Assembly: GCF_019145435.1 (NCBI RefSeq)
Contig: NZ_JAHSTS010000001.1
Location: 820,001-884,000, forward strand
From: Pseudomonas ekonensis
GTDB taxonomy: Bacteria; Pseudomonadota; Gammaproteobacteria; Pseudomonadales; Pseudomonadaceae
Direction of reading: 5' to 3'
DNA: 64,000 bases
The first letter of the stretch is position 1. Each line of letters opens with the position of its first letter. Positions 9,170 to 19,167 of the stretch are shown here, in pieces. The position numbers and the translations under genes were made by a program. The notes under the pieces were generated by a model that did no database searches, was not told the origin of the DNA, and saw nothing but the letters and a program-made list of their open reading frames with translations.

Positions 9170-10628
9170 GCTTTTGCGCAACCTGGCCGGCAAGGTGCCG
9201 ATGCCGCGCTCGCTGCTCGGGCGGATGCTGCTGCTGACCCTGCTGGCGGTGCTGTTCGCCCAGACCCTGTCCAGCGTGATCTGGGTCTCGCAGTTGCGCG
9301 CGACCCAGCTCGAAGGCCTGGTCACCAGCGCCCGCAGCCTCGCCCATTCGATGACCGCCAGCGTCAGTTACTTCCGCTCGTTGCCGGTGGCGTACCGGCC
9401 GCTGGTGCTCGACCAGTTGCGCAGCATGGGCGGCACCCGCTTCGTGGTGACGCTCAACGACAAGCCGCTGGACATGGACGTGCTGCCGGTCACGCCGCGC
9501 AAGGCCGCCGTGATCACCGCGGTGGATGAAGTGCTGCACCAGTCGCTGGGGCACGACACCGACATCCTGGTGACCTTCGTCAGCCCCGAAGACCTGCGGA
9601 TCTTCAACGCCGGGCTCAAGCTCGACGAGCTGCCGCGGTCCTGGGCCCACTACGCGCTGACCCTGGAACCGGTGAACCCGCCGGTGCTGGTCACTCAGAT
9701 CCAATTGGCGCCGGGCGAATGGCTGTACATCGCCTCGCTGTTGCCCGAGCCGTACACCAGCCTCGAAGAGCAGGGCCTGCCGACGCAGCAGGTGTGGTTC
9801 ATCGTCTTCACCAGCGGCTTCCTGCTGCTGTTCATCGGCCTGCTGGTGCATTGGCAGAGCCGGCCGCTCAAGCGCCTGGCGCGGGCGGCGCGGGAATTGT
9901 CGCTGGGGGCCGACGTGGAACCGGTGGCCGAGGGCGGCGGCAGCGAAGTGGTGGAGGTGGGCCGTGCGTTCAACACCATGCGCGAGCGTATCAGCCGTTA
10001 CCTGACCGAGCGCAGCCAGTTGTTCAGCGCGATTTCCCACGACTTGAGAACACCGATCACCCGCCTGCGCCTGCGGGTCGAACTGCTGGAGGACGAAGCG
10101 CTGCAGGCCAAGTTCGGCCGCGACCTGGATGAGCTGGAGATGCTGGTCAAGGGCGCGCTGCAATGCGTGAAGGACACCGACATCCACGAAAACATCGAGC
10201 CGGTGGACCTCAACCATGTGCTGGAATGCCTGGTGGAGCCGTACCTGGCGCCCAACGGCAACGGCCGCGTGACCCAGCACGGGCGGGCGCTGGCGACCTA
10301 CCCGGGCAAGCCGCTGGCGCTCAAGCGCTGCATCGGCAACCTGATCGACAACGCCCTCAAGTACGGGCAGAACGCGCACCTGCACATCGACGACGATGAA
10401 AGCGCCTTCGTGCTGCACGTCGACGACGAAGGGCCGGGGGTGCCGCAGCAGCGGCTGGAGCAGGTGTTCGAGCCGCATTTCCGCCTGGCCGGGCAGCAGC
10501 AGGGTTATGGGCTCGGGCTGGGCATCGCGCGCAACATCGCCCACAGTCACGGCGGCGAGGTCACGCTGCAGAACCTGCGCGAAGGTGGGTTGCGGGTGAC
10601 GTTGCAGCTGCCGCGCAGCGCCGACTGA
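9144..10628 (+). CDS. gtsS: Sensor histidine kinase of the glucose two-component system (GtsS/GltS type)
   Basis: Membrane histidine kinase partnering GltR. The 494-residue reading has a first membrane segment near residues 24-47, a periplasmic sensor domain of about 165 residues, a second membrane segment near 216-238 (IVFTSGFLLLFIGLLVHW), a HAMP domain, the H-box AISHDLRTPITRLR (phospho-His near 298), N-box LIDNALKYG, and G-boxes DEGPGVP and GLGLGIARN. Starting at 9144 overlaps gltR by 26 nt. The ATG at 9159 (MATELLRN) is an equally possible start; neither has a strong Shine-Dalgarno. The glucose assignment comes from its position. Confidence 0.88.
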   Translation: MWLPAMATELLRNLAGKVPMPRSLLGRMLLLTLLAVLFAQTLSSVIWVSQLRATQLEGLVTSARSLAHSMTASVSYFRSLPVAYRPLVLDQLRSMGGTRFVVTLNDKPLDMDVLPVTPRKAAVITAVDEVLHQSLGHDTDILVTFVSPEDLRIFNAGLKLDELPRSWAHYALTLEPVNPPVLVTQIQLAPGEWLYIASLLPEPYTSLEEQGLPTQQVWFIVFTSGFLLLFIGLLVHWQSRPLKRLARAARELSLGADVEPVAEGGGSEVVEVGRAFNTMRERISRYLTERSQLFSAISHDLRTPITRLRLRVELLEDEALQAKFGRDLDELEMLVKGALQCVKDTDIHENIEPVDLNHVLECLVEPYLAPNGNGRVTQHGRALATYPGKPLALKRCIGNLIDNALKYGQNAHLHIDDDESAFVLHVDDEGPGVPQQRLEQVFEPHFRLAGQQQGYGLGLGIARNIAHSHGGEVTLQNLREGGLRVTLQLPRSAD

Positions 10629-10762
10629 CACTGCCCTGTGGTGAGGGCGCTTGCTCCCGCTGGACTGCGCAGCAGGCCCGTCTTTTCAGTGCCGCTTCGC
10701 ACCACGGCGCAAGCGAGCTCTCTCGCCGCAGGGCATCAATTTGCTGTGAATGTCACCGGTCG

Positions 10763-10817
10763 GTGACAATCCCTGTCCCCTTCGTTACAAGCCCGCCCCG
10801 GCCCGTTGTTTAGACTC
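10763..10817 (+). promoter_or_regulatory. Putative GltR-type promoter of the AGE isomerase gene
   Basis: GTGAC (10763) - N13 - TTCGTTAC (10781-10788) - N19 - GTTTAGACTC (10808-10817). The same three blocks at exactly the same spacings occur before gtsA at 12116-12170. The last block resembles a -10 element (TAGACT) and the upstream blocks would fit an OmpR-type activator. Assignment to GltR is inference. Confidence 0.5.
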
Positions 10818-10828
10818 CCCGCAGTCAT

Positions 10829-10836
10829 AACAACAA
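10829..10836 (+). promoter_or_regulatory. Hfq/Crc A-rich motif before the AGE gene
   Basis: AACAACAA, followed by AAAA, lies 12 nt upstream of the ATG at 10849 and next to the AAGG Shine-Dalgarno. It fits the AANAANAA catabolite-repression motif bound by Hfq with Crc in pseudomonads. Confidence 0.5.
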
Positions 10837-10848
10837 AAAAGGCCACCC

Positions 10849-12108
10849 ATGGATCACTTCAATCCAGGCTTCAGCAGTTGGCTGAACGCCCCTGCCCACC
10901 AGCGCTGGCTCGCCGACGAAGGCCTGCGCCTGCTGGACTTCGCCAAGGCCTCGTGGCTGCCGGAAGGCTTCGGCAACCTCGACGGGCGCGGTCGCCTGCC
11001 GACCGGCGCGCAAGCCGAAACCATGAACACCGCCCGCATGACCCACAGCTTCGCCATGGCTCACATCCAGGGGCTGCCGGGCTTCGCCGAGCTCGTGGAT
11101 CACGGTGTCCGCTCGTTGCGCGGCCCGCTGCGCGACGCCGTGCACGGCGGCTGGTTCGCCACCGCCGAGCACCGCGACGGCAACACCGGCAAGAACGCCT
11201 ACCTGCACGCGTTCGTCGCCCTGGCCGCCAGTTCGGCGGTGGTCGCCCGGCGCCCCGGTGCCGAAGCGTTGCTCGACGACGCCATCGACATCATCGACAC
11301 CTGCTTCTGGAGCGACGAAGAGGGCGCGATGCGCGAATCCTTCAGCCGCGACTGGCGCGAAGAGGAAGCCTACCGCGGCGCCAACAGCAACATGCACGCC
11401 ACCGAGGCCTTCCTCGCCCTGGCCGACGTCACCGAAGACCCGCGCTGGCTGGTGCGCGCCCAGCGCATCGTCGAACGGGTGATCCACGGCCACGCCGCCG
11501 CCAACGGCTACCTGGTGATCGAGCACTTCGACCGCGACTGGCAGCCGCTGCGCGACTACAACCGCGACAATCCCGCCGACGGCTTCCGCCCCTACGGCAC
11601 CACGCCGGGGCACGGTTTTGAATGGGCGCGGCTGATGCTGCACCTCGAGGCGGCGCGGGTGCGGGCCGGCATGCTCACCCCCGGCTGGCTGGCCACCGAC
11701 GCGCAGAAACTGTTCGAGGAAAACTGCCGCCACGGTTGGGAGGCGGACGGCGCGCCGGGCATCGTCTACACCCTCGATTGGGCCAACAAGGCCGTCGTGC
11801 GCCATCGCCTGCACTGGACGCACGCCGAGGCCAGCGCCGCCGCCAGCGCCCTGCTCAAGCGCACCGGTGAAGAGCGCTACGAAGCCTGGTACCGGCTGTT
11901 CTGGGAATTCTGCGCAGTGAACTTCATCGACCGCTGCGACGGCAGCTGGCACCACGAACTCGATCCGCTGAACCGCCCCAGCGCCGATATCTGGCCGGGC
12001 AAGCCGGACCTCTACCACGCCTGGCAGGCCGTGCTGATTCCCCGCCTGCCCTTGGCGCCGAGCATGGCCACGGCCCTGGCGCAGTGGTCCCAGAGCGTTC
12101 CTGTGTAA
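10849..12108 (+). CDS. AGE-family epimerase/isomerase (probable D-mannose/aldose isomerase)
   Basis: Cytoplasmic sugar isomerase of the N-acylglucosamine 2-epimerase family, which folds as an (alpha/alpha)6 barrel. Typical residues are seen in NTARMTHSFAMAH, HGGWFATAEHRDG, YGTTPGHGFEWARLML and TLDWANKAVVRHRLHWTHAE. The 419 residues fit mannose isomerase/cellobiose 2-epimerase-like members. It sits between the glucose sensor kinase and gtsA, so a role in feeding mannose, fructose or a related aldose into the same route is plausible, but the substrate cannot be read from sequence. The upstream promoter blocks match those of gtsA, implying co-regulation. Confidence 0.8.
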   Translation: MDHFNPGFSSWLNAPAHQRWLADEGLRLLDFAKASWLPEGFGNLDGRGRLPTGAQAETMNTARMTHSFAMAHIQGLPGFAELVDHGVRSLRGPLRDAVHGGWFATAEHRDGNTGKNAYLHAFVALAASSAVVARRPGAEALLDDAIDIIDTCFWSDEEGAMRESFSRDWREEEAYRGANSNMHATEAFLALADVTEDPRWLVRAQRIVERVIHGHAAANGYLVIEHFDRDWQPLRDYNRDNPADGFRPYGTTPGHGFEWARLMLHLEAARVRAGMLTPGWLATDAQKLFEENCRHGWEADGAPGIVYTLDWANKAVVRHRLHWTHAEASAAASALLKRTGEERYEAWYRLFWEFCAVNFIDRCDGSWHHELDPLNRPSADIWPGKPDLYHAWQAVLIPRLPLAPSMATALAQWSQSVPV

Positions 12109-12115
12109 CCATGTC

Positions 12116-12170
12116 GTGACATTCGCACGTCCCTTCGTTACCTGCGCAGGGATGCGCGCTGTTTAAACTC
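12116..12170 (+). promoter_or_regulatory. Putative GltR-type promoter of gtsABCD
   Basis: GTGAC (12116-12120) - N13 - TTCGTTAC (12134-12141) - N19 - GTTTAAACTC (12161-12170), the same architecture as the promoter before the AGE gene. It begins 8 nt beyond the AGE stop codon and ends 56 nt before the gtsA start. Confidence 0.5.
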
Positions 12171-12202
12171 GTGTGCAGCGCAAGCTCCAGACTTGCATGC
12201 AT

Positions 12203-12210
12203 AACAACAA
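12203..12210 (+). promoter_or_regulatory. Hfq/Crc A-rich motif before gtsA
   Basis: AACAACAA sits immediately 5' of the AAAGG Shine-Dalgarno of gtsA. It fits the AANAANAA motif through which Hfq and Crc block translation of non-preferred sugar genes in Pseudomonas. Confidence 0.55.
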
Positions 12211-12226
12211 GAAAGGTACCTCTCAG

Positions 12227-13528
12227 ATGAATGCGATTTCTCGCCTCGCCACTGTCATTTCTGTTGCCTCCCTGTTCCCGCTCGCTGCGCTCCCTCTGAG
12301 TGTTTCCGCCGCCGAATCCAAAGGTTCGGTGGAAGTCGTGCATTGGTGGACGTCCGGCGGCGAGAAGGCAGCGGTCGATGTGCTCAAGGCCCAGGTCGAA
12401 AAAGACGGCTTTACCTGGAAGGACGGCGCCGTGGCCGGCGGTGGCGGCGCGACCGCCATGACCGTCCTGAAAAGCCGCGCAGTGGCCGGCAACCCGCCGG
12501 GCGTGGCCCAGATCAAAGGCCCGGACATCCAGGACTGGGCCTCCACCGGCCTGCTCGACACCGACGTGCTCAAGGACGTCGCCAAGGCCGAGAAGTGGGA
12601 CAGCCTGCTCGACAAGAAAGTCTCCGACACCGTGAAGTTCGAAGGCGACTACGTGGCCGTGCCGGTGAACATCCACCGCGTCAACTGGCTGTGGATCAAC
12701 CCGGAAGTCTTCAAGAAAGCGGGTATCGAAAAGGCCCCGACCACCCTCGAAGAGTTCTACGCCGCCGGCGACAAGCTCAAGGCCGCCGGCTTCATTCCGC
12801 TGGCCCACGGCGGTCAGCCATGGCAGGACAGCACCGTGTTCGAAGCGGTGGTGCTCTCGGTCATGGGCGTGGACGGCTACAAGAAGGCCCTGGTGGACCT
12901 CGACGACGCGGCCCTGACCGGCCCGCAGATGGTCAAGGCCCTGACCGAGCTGAAGAAGGTCGCGACCTACATGGACGCCGACGGCAAAGGCCAGGACTGG
13001 AACCTGGAAGCCGCCAAGGTCATCAACGGCAAGGCCGGCATGCAGATCATGGGTGACTGGGCCAAGTCCGAATGGACCGCGGCCAAGAAAGTCGCCGGCA
13101 AGGACTACGAGTGCGTGGCCTTCCCGGGCACCGACAAGGCCTTCACCTACAACATCGACTCCCTGGCCGTGTTCAAGCAGAAGGACGCGGGCACCGCGGC
13201 CGGCCAGCAGGACATCGCCAAGGTGGTGCTGGGCGAGAACTTCCAGAAGGTCTTCAGCATCAACAAGGGTTCGATCCCGGTGCGCAACGACATGCTGGCC
13301 GACATGGGCAAGTTCGGTTTCGACTCCTGCGCCCAGACCGCCGCCAAGGACTTCCTGGCGGACGCCAAGACCGGCGGCCTGCAGCCGAGCATGGCGCACA
13401 ACATGGCGACCACGCTGGCGGTGCAGGGCGCGTTCTTCGATGTGGTGACCAACTACATCAACGACCCGAAAGCCGACCCGGCCGACGCGGCCAAGAAGCT
13501 GGGCACCGCCGTCAAGTCGGCCAAGTAG
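12227..13528 (+). CDS. gtsA: Glucose ABC transporter, periplasmic binding protein
   Basis: Periplasmic glucose-binding component of GtsABCD. Translation from ATG 12227 (AAAGG ten bases upstream) gives 433 residues with a clear signal peptide ending near SVSAAESKG. The mature start [19 protein letters not shown] is typical of CUT1-family binding proteins. [28 protein letters not shown] and [12 protein letters not shown] are characteristic of the glucose/mannose subset. It heads gtsA-gtsB-gtsC-gtsD, followed by oprB. A repeat hairpin separates it from gtsB and could make binding-protein mRNA more abundant than the membrane components. Confidence 0.93.
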   Translation: MNAISRLATVISVASLFPLAALPLSVSAAESKGSVEVVHWWTSGGEKAAVDVLKAQVEKDGFTWKDGAVAGGGGATAMTVLKSRAVAGNPPGVAQIKGPDIQDWASTGLLDTDVLKDVAKAEKWDSLLDKKVSDTVKFEGDYVAVPVNIHRVNWLWINPEVFKKAGIEKAPTTLEEFYAAGDKLKAAGFIPLAHGGQPWQDSTVFEAVVLSVMGVDGYKKALVDLDDAALTGPQMVKALTELKKVATYMDADGKGQDWNLEAAKVINGKAGMQIMGDWAKSEWTAAKKVAGKDYECVAFPGTDKAFTYNIDSLAVFKQKDAGTAAGQQDIAKVVLGENFQKVFSINKGSIPVRNDMLADMGKFGFDSCAQTAAKDFLADAKTGGLQPSMAHNMATTLAVQGAFFDVVTNYINDPKADPADAAKKLGTAVKSAK

Positions 13529-13537
13529 GTCGTAGCT

Positions 13538-13612
13538 GCAAGCTGCAAGCTGCAAGCCTCAAGCTTCAAGCCTTGTGCCACTTGCCGCTTGTAGCTTGCA
13601 GCTTGCAGCTGT
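13538..13612. repeat. GCAAGCT-type hairpin repeat between gtsA and gtsB
   Basis: A run of CTGCAAG units followed by CTCAAGCTTCAAGC, then the inverse CTTGTAGCTTGCAGCTTGCAG, makes a strong imperfect hairpin in the gtsA-gtsB gap. It belongs to the same family as the block between hasI and hasS. In this position it may limit read-through or protect gtsA mRNA. Confidence 0.6.
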
Positions 13613-13637
13613 CCTCCTCCCCTAACTGGATCTTCCC

Positions 13638-14546
13638 ATGAGTTCTGTTGCTGTGTTCAGCAAGGCCTCGCCGTTCGATGCGTTGCAGCGCTGGCTCCCC
13701 AAGCTGGTGCTGGCGCCGAGCATGTTCATCGTGCTGGTGGGCTTCTACGGTTACATCCTGTGGACGTTCGTCCTGTCGTTCACCACCTCGACGTTCCTGC
13801 CGACCTACAAATGGGCGGGGCTGGCGCAGTACGCGCGCCTGTTCGACAACGACCGCTGGTGGGTGGCGAGCAAGAACCTTGCGGTGTTCGGCGGCCTGTT
13901 CATCGGCATCACACTGGTGATCGGCGTGCTGCTGGCGGTGTTCCTGGATCAGCGCATCCGCCGCGAAGGGTTCATCCGCACCATTTACCTGTACCCGATG
14001 GCGCTCTCGATGATCGTCACCGGCACGGCGTGGAAATGGCTGCTCAACCCCGGCATGGGCCTGGACAAGCTGCTGCGCGACTGGGGCTGGGAAGGCTTTC
14101 GCCTGGACTGGCTGATCGACCCTGACCGCGTGGTGTATTGCCTGGTGATCGCGGCGGTGTGGCAAGCCTCGGGCTTCATCATGGCGATGTTCCTGGCGGG
14201 CCTGCGCGGCGTCGACCAGTCGATCATCCGCGCCGCCCAGATCGACGGCGCGAGCATGCCGACCATCTATTGGAAAGTCGTGCTGCCGAGCCTGCGTCCG
14301 GTGTTCTTCAGCGCCGTGATGATCCTGGCCCACATCGCGATCAAGAGCTTCGACCTGGTGGCGGCGATGACCGCCGGCGGCCCGGGCTACTCCTCGGACC
14401 TTCCGGCGATGTTCATGTACTCGTTCACCTTCAGCCGCGGCCAGATGGGCATGGGCTCGGCCAGCGCCATCCTGATGCTCGGCGCGATCCTCGCGATCAT
14501 CGTGCCGTACCTGTATTCCGAGCTGAGGACCAAGCGCCATGACTAA
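13638..14546 (+). CDS. gtsB: Glucose ABC transporter permease GtsB
   Basis: Inner-membrane permease (MalF-like) of the glucose importer. The 302 residues contain about six hydrophobic segments, beginning with APSMFIVLVGFYGYILWTF. The cytoplasmic coupling loop appears in RAAQIDGASMPTIYWKVVLP, close to the EAA consensus. The 3' end overlaps gtsC by 8 nt, a sign of coupled translation. The Shine-Dalgarno before the ATG is weak. Confidence 0.92.
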   Translation: MSSVAVFSKASPFDALQRWLPKLVLAPSMFIVLVGFYGYILWTFVLSFTTSTFLPTYKWAGLAQYARLFDNDRWWVASKNLAVFGGLFIGITLVIGVLLAVFLDQRIRREGFIRTIYLYPMALSMIVTGTAWKWLLNPGMGLDKLLRDWGWEGFRLDWLIDPDRVVYCLVIAAVWQASGFIMAMFLAGLRGVDQSIIRAAQIDGASMPTIYWKVVLPSLRPVFFSAVMILAHIAIKSFDLVAAMTAGGPGYSSDLPAMFMYSFTFSRGQMGMGSASAILMLGAILAIIVPYLYSELRTKRHD

Positions 14547-15384
14547 CCTCGCCGACAAACCTTCCGTCAGCCTGAGCCGCATCGCCATCCACGCGGTGCT
14601 TCTGCTGGCCGTGGTGCTGTACCTGGTGCCGCTGGTGGTCATGCTGCTGACCAGCTTCAAGACGCCGGAAGACATCAGCACCGGCAACCTCCTGAGCTGG
14701 CCGGCCGTGGTCAGCGGCATCGGCTGGGTGAAGGCCTGGGGCACGGTGGACGGCTATTTCTGGAACTCGATCAAGATCACCGTTCCGGCGGTGCTGATCT
14801 CCACCGCCATCGGCGCGCTCAACGGCTATGTGCTGTCGATGTGGCGCTTTCGCGGCTCGCAACTGTTCTTCGGCCTGCTGCTGTTCGGCTGCTTCCTGCC
14901 GTTCCAGACCGTCCTGCTGCCGGCCTCGTTCACCCTCGGCAAGATGGGCCTGGCCAGCACCACCACGGGCCTGGTGTTCATCCATGTGGTCTACGGCCTG
15001 GCGTTCACTACGCTGTTCTTCCGCAACTACTACGTGACCATCCCCGATGCGCTGGTGAAGGCGGCGCGGCTGGACGGCGCCGGGTTCTTCACGATCTTCC
15101 GGCGGATCATCCTGCCGATGTCCACCCCGATCATCATGGTCTGCCTGATCTGGCAGTTCACCCAGATCTGGAACGACTTCCTGTTCGGCGTGGTGTTCTC
15201 CAGCGGCGATTCGCAGCCCATCACGGTGGCGCTGAACAACCTGGTCAACACCAGCACCGGGGTCAAGGAATACAACGTTGACATGGCAGCGGCGATGATC
15301 GCCGGGCTGCCGACCCTGCTGGTCTATGTGGTCGCAGGCAAGTATTTCGTGCGCGGGCTGACGGCCGGCGCGGTCAAGGGGTAA
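14539..15384 (+). CDS. gtsC: Glucose ABC transporter permease GtsC
   Basis: Second inner-membrane permease (MalG-like). The 281 residues have six predicted membrane segments, starting with IHAVLLLAVVLYLVPLVVML, and the coupling loop VKAARLDGAGFFTIFRRIIL. GAGG lies upstream of the ATG inside the end of gtsB. The gap to the ATPase gene is only 2 nt, so gtsB, gtsC and gtsD form one tight unit. Confidence 0.92.
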   Translation: MTNLADKPSVSLSRIAIHAVLLLAVVLYLVPLVVMLLTSFKTPEDISTGNLLSWPAVVSGIGWVKAWGTVDGYFWNSIKITVPAVLISTAIGALNGYVLSMWRFRGSQLFFGLLLFGCFLPFQTVLLPASFTLGKMGLASTTTGLVFIHVVYGLAFTTLFFRNYYVTIPDALVKAARLDGAGFFTIFRRIILPMSTPIIMVCLIWQFTQIWNDFLFGVVFSSGDSQPITVALNNLVNTSTGVKEYNVDMAAAMIAGLPTLLVYVVAGKYFVRGLTAGAVKG

Positions 15385-15386
15385 TC

Positions 15387-16547
<1,161 letters not shown>

Positions 16548-16554
16548 AGAACAA

Positions 16555-16592
16555 ATGCGGGCGCGGGCAAGCCCGTTCCCGCAGGGGTGTAA
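16555..16592. repeat. Single REP-like hairpin between gtsD and oprB
   Basis: GCGGGCGCGGGCAAGCCCGTTCCCGC carries the REP core and lies 8-45 nt beyond the gtsD stop. It may damp transcription or protect the gts mRNA ahead of oprB. Confidence 0.5.
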
Positions 16593-16614
16593 ACCGCGTT
16601 GGAAAAAAACAGTT

Positions 16615-16625
16615 AATAACAATAA
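16615..16625 (+). promoter_or_regulatory. Hfq/Crc A-rich motif before oprB
   Basis: AATAACAATAA contains two overlapping AANAANAA registers just upstream of the GAGG Shine-Dalgarno of oprB, a position suited to translational repression by Hfq/Crc. Confidence 0.5.
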
Positions 16626-16641
16626 AGACGAGGATGTAGGG

Positions 16642-17991
16642 ATGAAAATGAAACACGTCAATGCCCGTTTGATCTGCCGGATGTCGGCCGCCGCCGCACT
16701 GGTGCTGGCCGGCAACGCGATGGCCGCCGATGCGTTCAGCTCCGATTCCAAGTGGATGACCGGCGACTGGGGCGGCGAGCGCACCAAGCTGATCGAGCAA
16801 GGCATCGACATCAAGATGGACTACGTCGGTGAAATGGGCGCCAACCTGCACGGCGGCTACAACGACGACAAGACCGGCCGCTACAGCGACCAGTTCGGTC
16901 TGGGCGTGGCCCTGGACCTGCAGAAGCTGTGGGGCTGGGACAACACCCAGGCCAAGATCCAGCTGACCAACCGCAACGGCGAAAACATCTCCAACGACCG
17001 CATCGGCGACCCGCGCGCCGGCACCCTGAGCTCCTCGCAGGAAGTCTACGGCCGCGGCCACATGGTGCGTCTGACCCAGCTGTGGATCCAGCACCAGTTC
17101 TTCGACAACAAGCTCGACATCAAGGCCGGTTACTTCGGCGAAGGCGAAGACTTCAACACCTTCCCGTGCGAATTCCAGAACCTGGCGTTCTGCGGCTCTC
17201 AGGTGGGCAACTGGGCGACCAACATCTGGTACAACTGGCCGGTCAGCCAGGCGGCGATCCGCGTGAAGTACAACATCAACGACGAGCTGTATGCGCAGAT
17301 CGGCGCCTACAACCAGAACCCGTCGCAGCTGGAGCACGGCAACGGCTTCAAGCTCAGCGGCAGCGGCACCGCCGGCACCGTGCTGCCGGTCGAGCTGGTC
17401 TGGTCGCCGAAGGTCAACGGCCTGCCGGGCGAATACCGCGTGGGTTACTACAAGTCCACCGCCGACGCCAACGACGTGCGTGAGGACGACAACGGCCTGG
17501 ACGCCGCGACCACCGGCGACGCCTACCGCGTGCACAGCAGCAAGCACGGCTACTGGTTCGTGGCCCAGCAGCAGCTCACCAGCCACAACGGCGACGCGTC
17601 CCGTGGCCTGAACATCGCGGCCAACGCCACCTTCCACGACAAGGACACCAACTTCATCGACAACTACCAGTCGCTGATGTTTGTCTACAAGGGGCCGTTC
17701 GACGCGCGTCCCAAGGATGACGTGGGCATCGGCTTCGCGCGCATCCACGTCAACGACGACGTGAAGAAGAACGCCGAGCTGCTCAACGTCGCCAACGGCG
17801 TCTCGGACTACGACAACCCGGTGTTCTCGCCGCTGCGCGAAACCGAATACAACTACGAGATCAACTACGGCTTCCACGTCACCAACTGGCTGACCGTGCG
17901 TCCCAACCTGCAGTACATCACCCATCCGGGCGGTGTGGATGAAGTCGACAACGCTTTGGTCGCCGGCCTGAAAATTCAGTCGGTGTTCTGA
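16642..17991 (+). CDS. oprB: Carbohydrate-selective porin OprB
   Basis: Outer-membrane sugar porin that feeds glucose to the periplasmic GtsA. From ATG 16642 the protein has 449 residues with a signal peptide ending at AMAAD. The OprB family start FSSDSKWMTGDWGGERTKL follows at once, with the conserved YNDDKTGRYSDQFG and a C-terminal aromatic (QSVF), as expected for an outer-membrane barrel recognised by the Bam machinery. It is downstream of gtsABCD and ends at a strong terminator. Confidence 0.94.
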   Translation: MKMKHVNARLICRMSAAAALVLAGNAMAADAFSSDSKWMTGDWGGERTKLIEQGIDIKMDYVGEMGANLHGGYNDDKTGRYSDQFGLGVALDLQKLWGWDNTQAKIQLTNRNGENISNDRIGDPRAGTLSSSQEVYGRGHMVRLTQLWIQHQFFDNKLDIKAGYFGEGEDFNTFPCEFQNLAFCGSQVGNWATNIWYNWPVSQAAIRVKYNINDELYAQIGAYNQNPSQLEHGNGFKLSGSGTAGTVLPVELVWSPKVNGLPGEYRVGYYKSTADANDVREDDNGLDAATTGDAYRVHSSKHGYWFVAQQQLTSHNGDASRGLNIAANATFHDKDTNFIDNYQSLMFVYKGPFDARPKDDVGIGFARIHVNDDVKKNAELLNVANGVSDYDNPVFSPLRETEYNYEINYGFHVTNWLTVRPNLQYITHPGGVDEVDNALVAGLKIQSVF

Positions 17992-18029
17992 CGCGTCTGC
18001 GATAAGCTCCTCTCCATGTGCGCATATTT

Positions 18030-18059
18030 GCGGACGGCCCAGGCTGTCCGCTTTTTTTT
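18030..18059 (+). terminator. Rho-independent terminator after oprB
   Basis: GCGGACGGCC-CA-GGCTGTCCGC is a GC-rich stem with one G-U pair, followed by eight T. It lies 38 nt beyond the oprB stop codon. Confidence 0.85.
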
Positions 18060-18105
18060 GGGGCCGGCGCCGCCCTGTGAGACGTGATTTTCAGGACCGT
18101 GGCCC

Positions 18106-18960
18106 ATGCATGAGCATCCGCTGCAACGCTTCTTCAGATCCCTGCGCGAACGGCCGGTGTTCGCCTGGGAGCGCTATCAGATGCGCGACGTGCTGGTGAT
18201 CGACCATCCGCTGTGCCAGGCGGTGTTCAGTCGTCAGGGCGCGCAGCTGCTGCACTTTCAGCCGCGCGGACAGAAACCGTGGCTGTGGTGCGCGGCGAAG
18301 TGGCCGCACGTCGGTGCGATCCGCGGCGGGGTGCCGGTGTGCTGGCCGTGGTACGGCCGTCATCCGAGCGAGAACGCCTGGCCGTCCCATGGCTGGGCGC
18401 GGTTGCTGGACTGGAAGCTGCTCGACAGCGCCAGCGCCGAAGACGGCGTGCGCCTGCACTGGCGACTGCAGTTGTGCGACTGGCAGGTGGACCTGCATGC
18501 GCACCTGGGCGAGCGCATGGACTTGCGCCTGAGCACCGAGCACCAGGACGACATGCCGTGCCAGTTGAGCCAGGCGTTGCACGCTTACTGGCGCATTGGC
18601 GACGTGAGTGAGATAGCGCTGTCTGGGTTGGAGGGGGCGCAGGGCTACGACCAGCTGAGCCGCGAGGCTTGCCAGCAGGAAGGCGAACTGCGGGTCGATG
18701 GCGGCTGCCAGCGGGTGTTCCAGCACGACGGCGAACTGCAGCTCAAGGATCACGCCTGGCAGCGCGAGCTGCGCATCGACACCGGCGAGAGCGCCGACAC
18801 CGTGGTGTGGCATCCGGGCTCGCGGCCGCTCTTGGGGGTGAGCTGGGATGAGGTGGCGGAGTTCGTCTGCGTGGAAGCGGCGGCGGGAGGCACCGACAGC
18901 CTGCATCTGGCGCCGGGGGAGAAGGCGCACTTGAGTCTGCAGGCCTGGGCGGCGGCCTAG
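18106..18960 (+). CDS. D-hexose-6-phosphate mutarotase (aldose-1-epimerase-like, YeaD type)
   Basis: Probably interconverts alpha and beta anomers of glucose-6-phosphate ahead of Zwf. The 284-residue galactose-mutarotase-like fold shows GGVPVCWPWYGRHP and AWPSHGWARLLDW, which carry the conserved His and Arg positions of the YeaD group. HAYWRIGDVSEIALSGLEG and VVWHPG follow in the expected order. The position after oprB and beside hexR-zwf supports a glucose-6-phosphate role. The terminator upstream means it probably has its own promoter. Confidence 0.85.
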   Translation: MHEHPLQRFFRSLRERPVFAWERYQMRDVLVIDHPLCQAVFSRQGAQLLHFQPRGQKPWLWCAAKWPHVGAIRGGVPVCWPWYGRHPSENAWPSHGWARLLDWKLLDSASAEDGVRLHWRLQLCDWQVDLHAHLGERMDLRLSTEHQDDMPCQLSQALHAYWRIGDVSEIALSGLEGAQGYDQLSREACQQEGELRVDGGCQRVFQHDGELQLKDHAWQRELRIDTGESADTVVWHPGSRPLLGVSWDEVAEFVCVEAAAGGTDSLHLAPGEKAHLSLQAWAAA

Positions 18961-18979
18961 TTCGGGTTTGCGGCGCTGT

Positions 18980-19148
18980 CTCTGGCCTCATCGCGGGCAA
19001 GCCCGCTCCCACAGGGAATGTATTCCAAATGTGGGAGCAACTGACCTGCGGTGCCGTCGCTGACGCCATCGCGAGAAAGCTGTGTCCCACCGTTTGCTTG
19101 GCGCCACTGCTCCCCGTGGGAGCGGGCTTGCCCGCGATGGGGGCGGGA
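18980..19148. repeat. REP elements between mutarotase gene and hexR
   Basis: CATCGCGGGCAAGCCCGCTC followed by CCACAGG, a central GTGGGAGCAACTG half and an inverse GTGGGAGCGGGCTTGCCCGC form a REP cluster in a convergent intergenic gap. It fills nearly all of the 207 bp. Confidence 0.8.
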
Positions 19149-19167
19149 CAGCCACTGAAGATCCGGA

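Noticed and set aside
10631..10740. Possible REP pair between the sensor kinase and AGE genes
   Set aside because: Only fragments of the REP core are present (GAGGGCGCTTGCTCCCGC, GCGCAAGCGAGC); the pairing is too degenerate to call.
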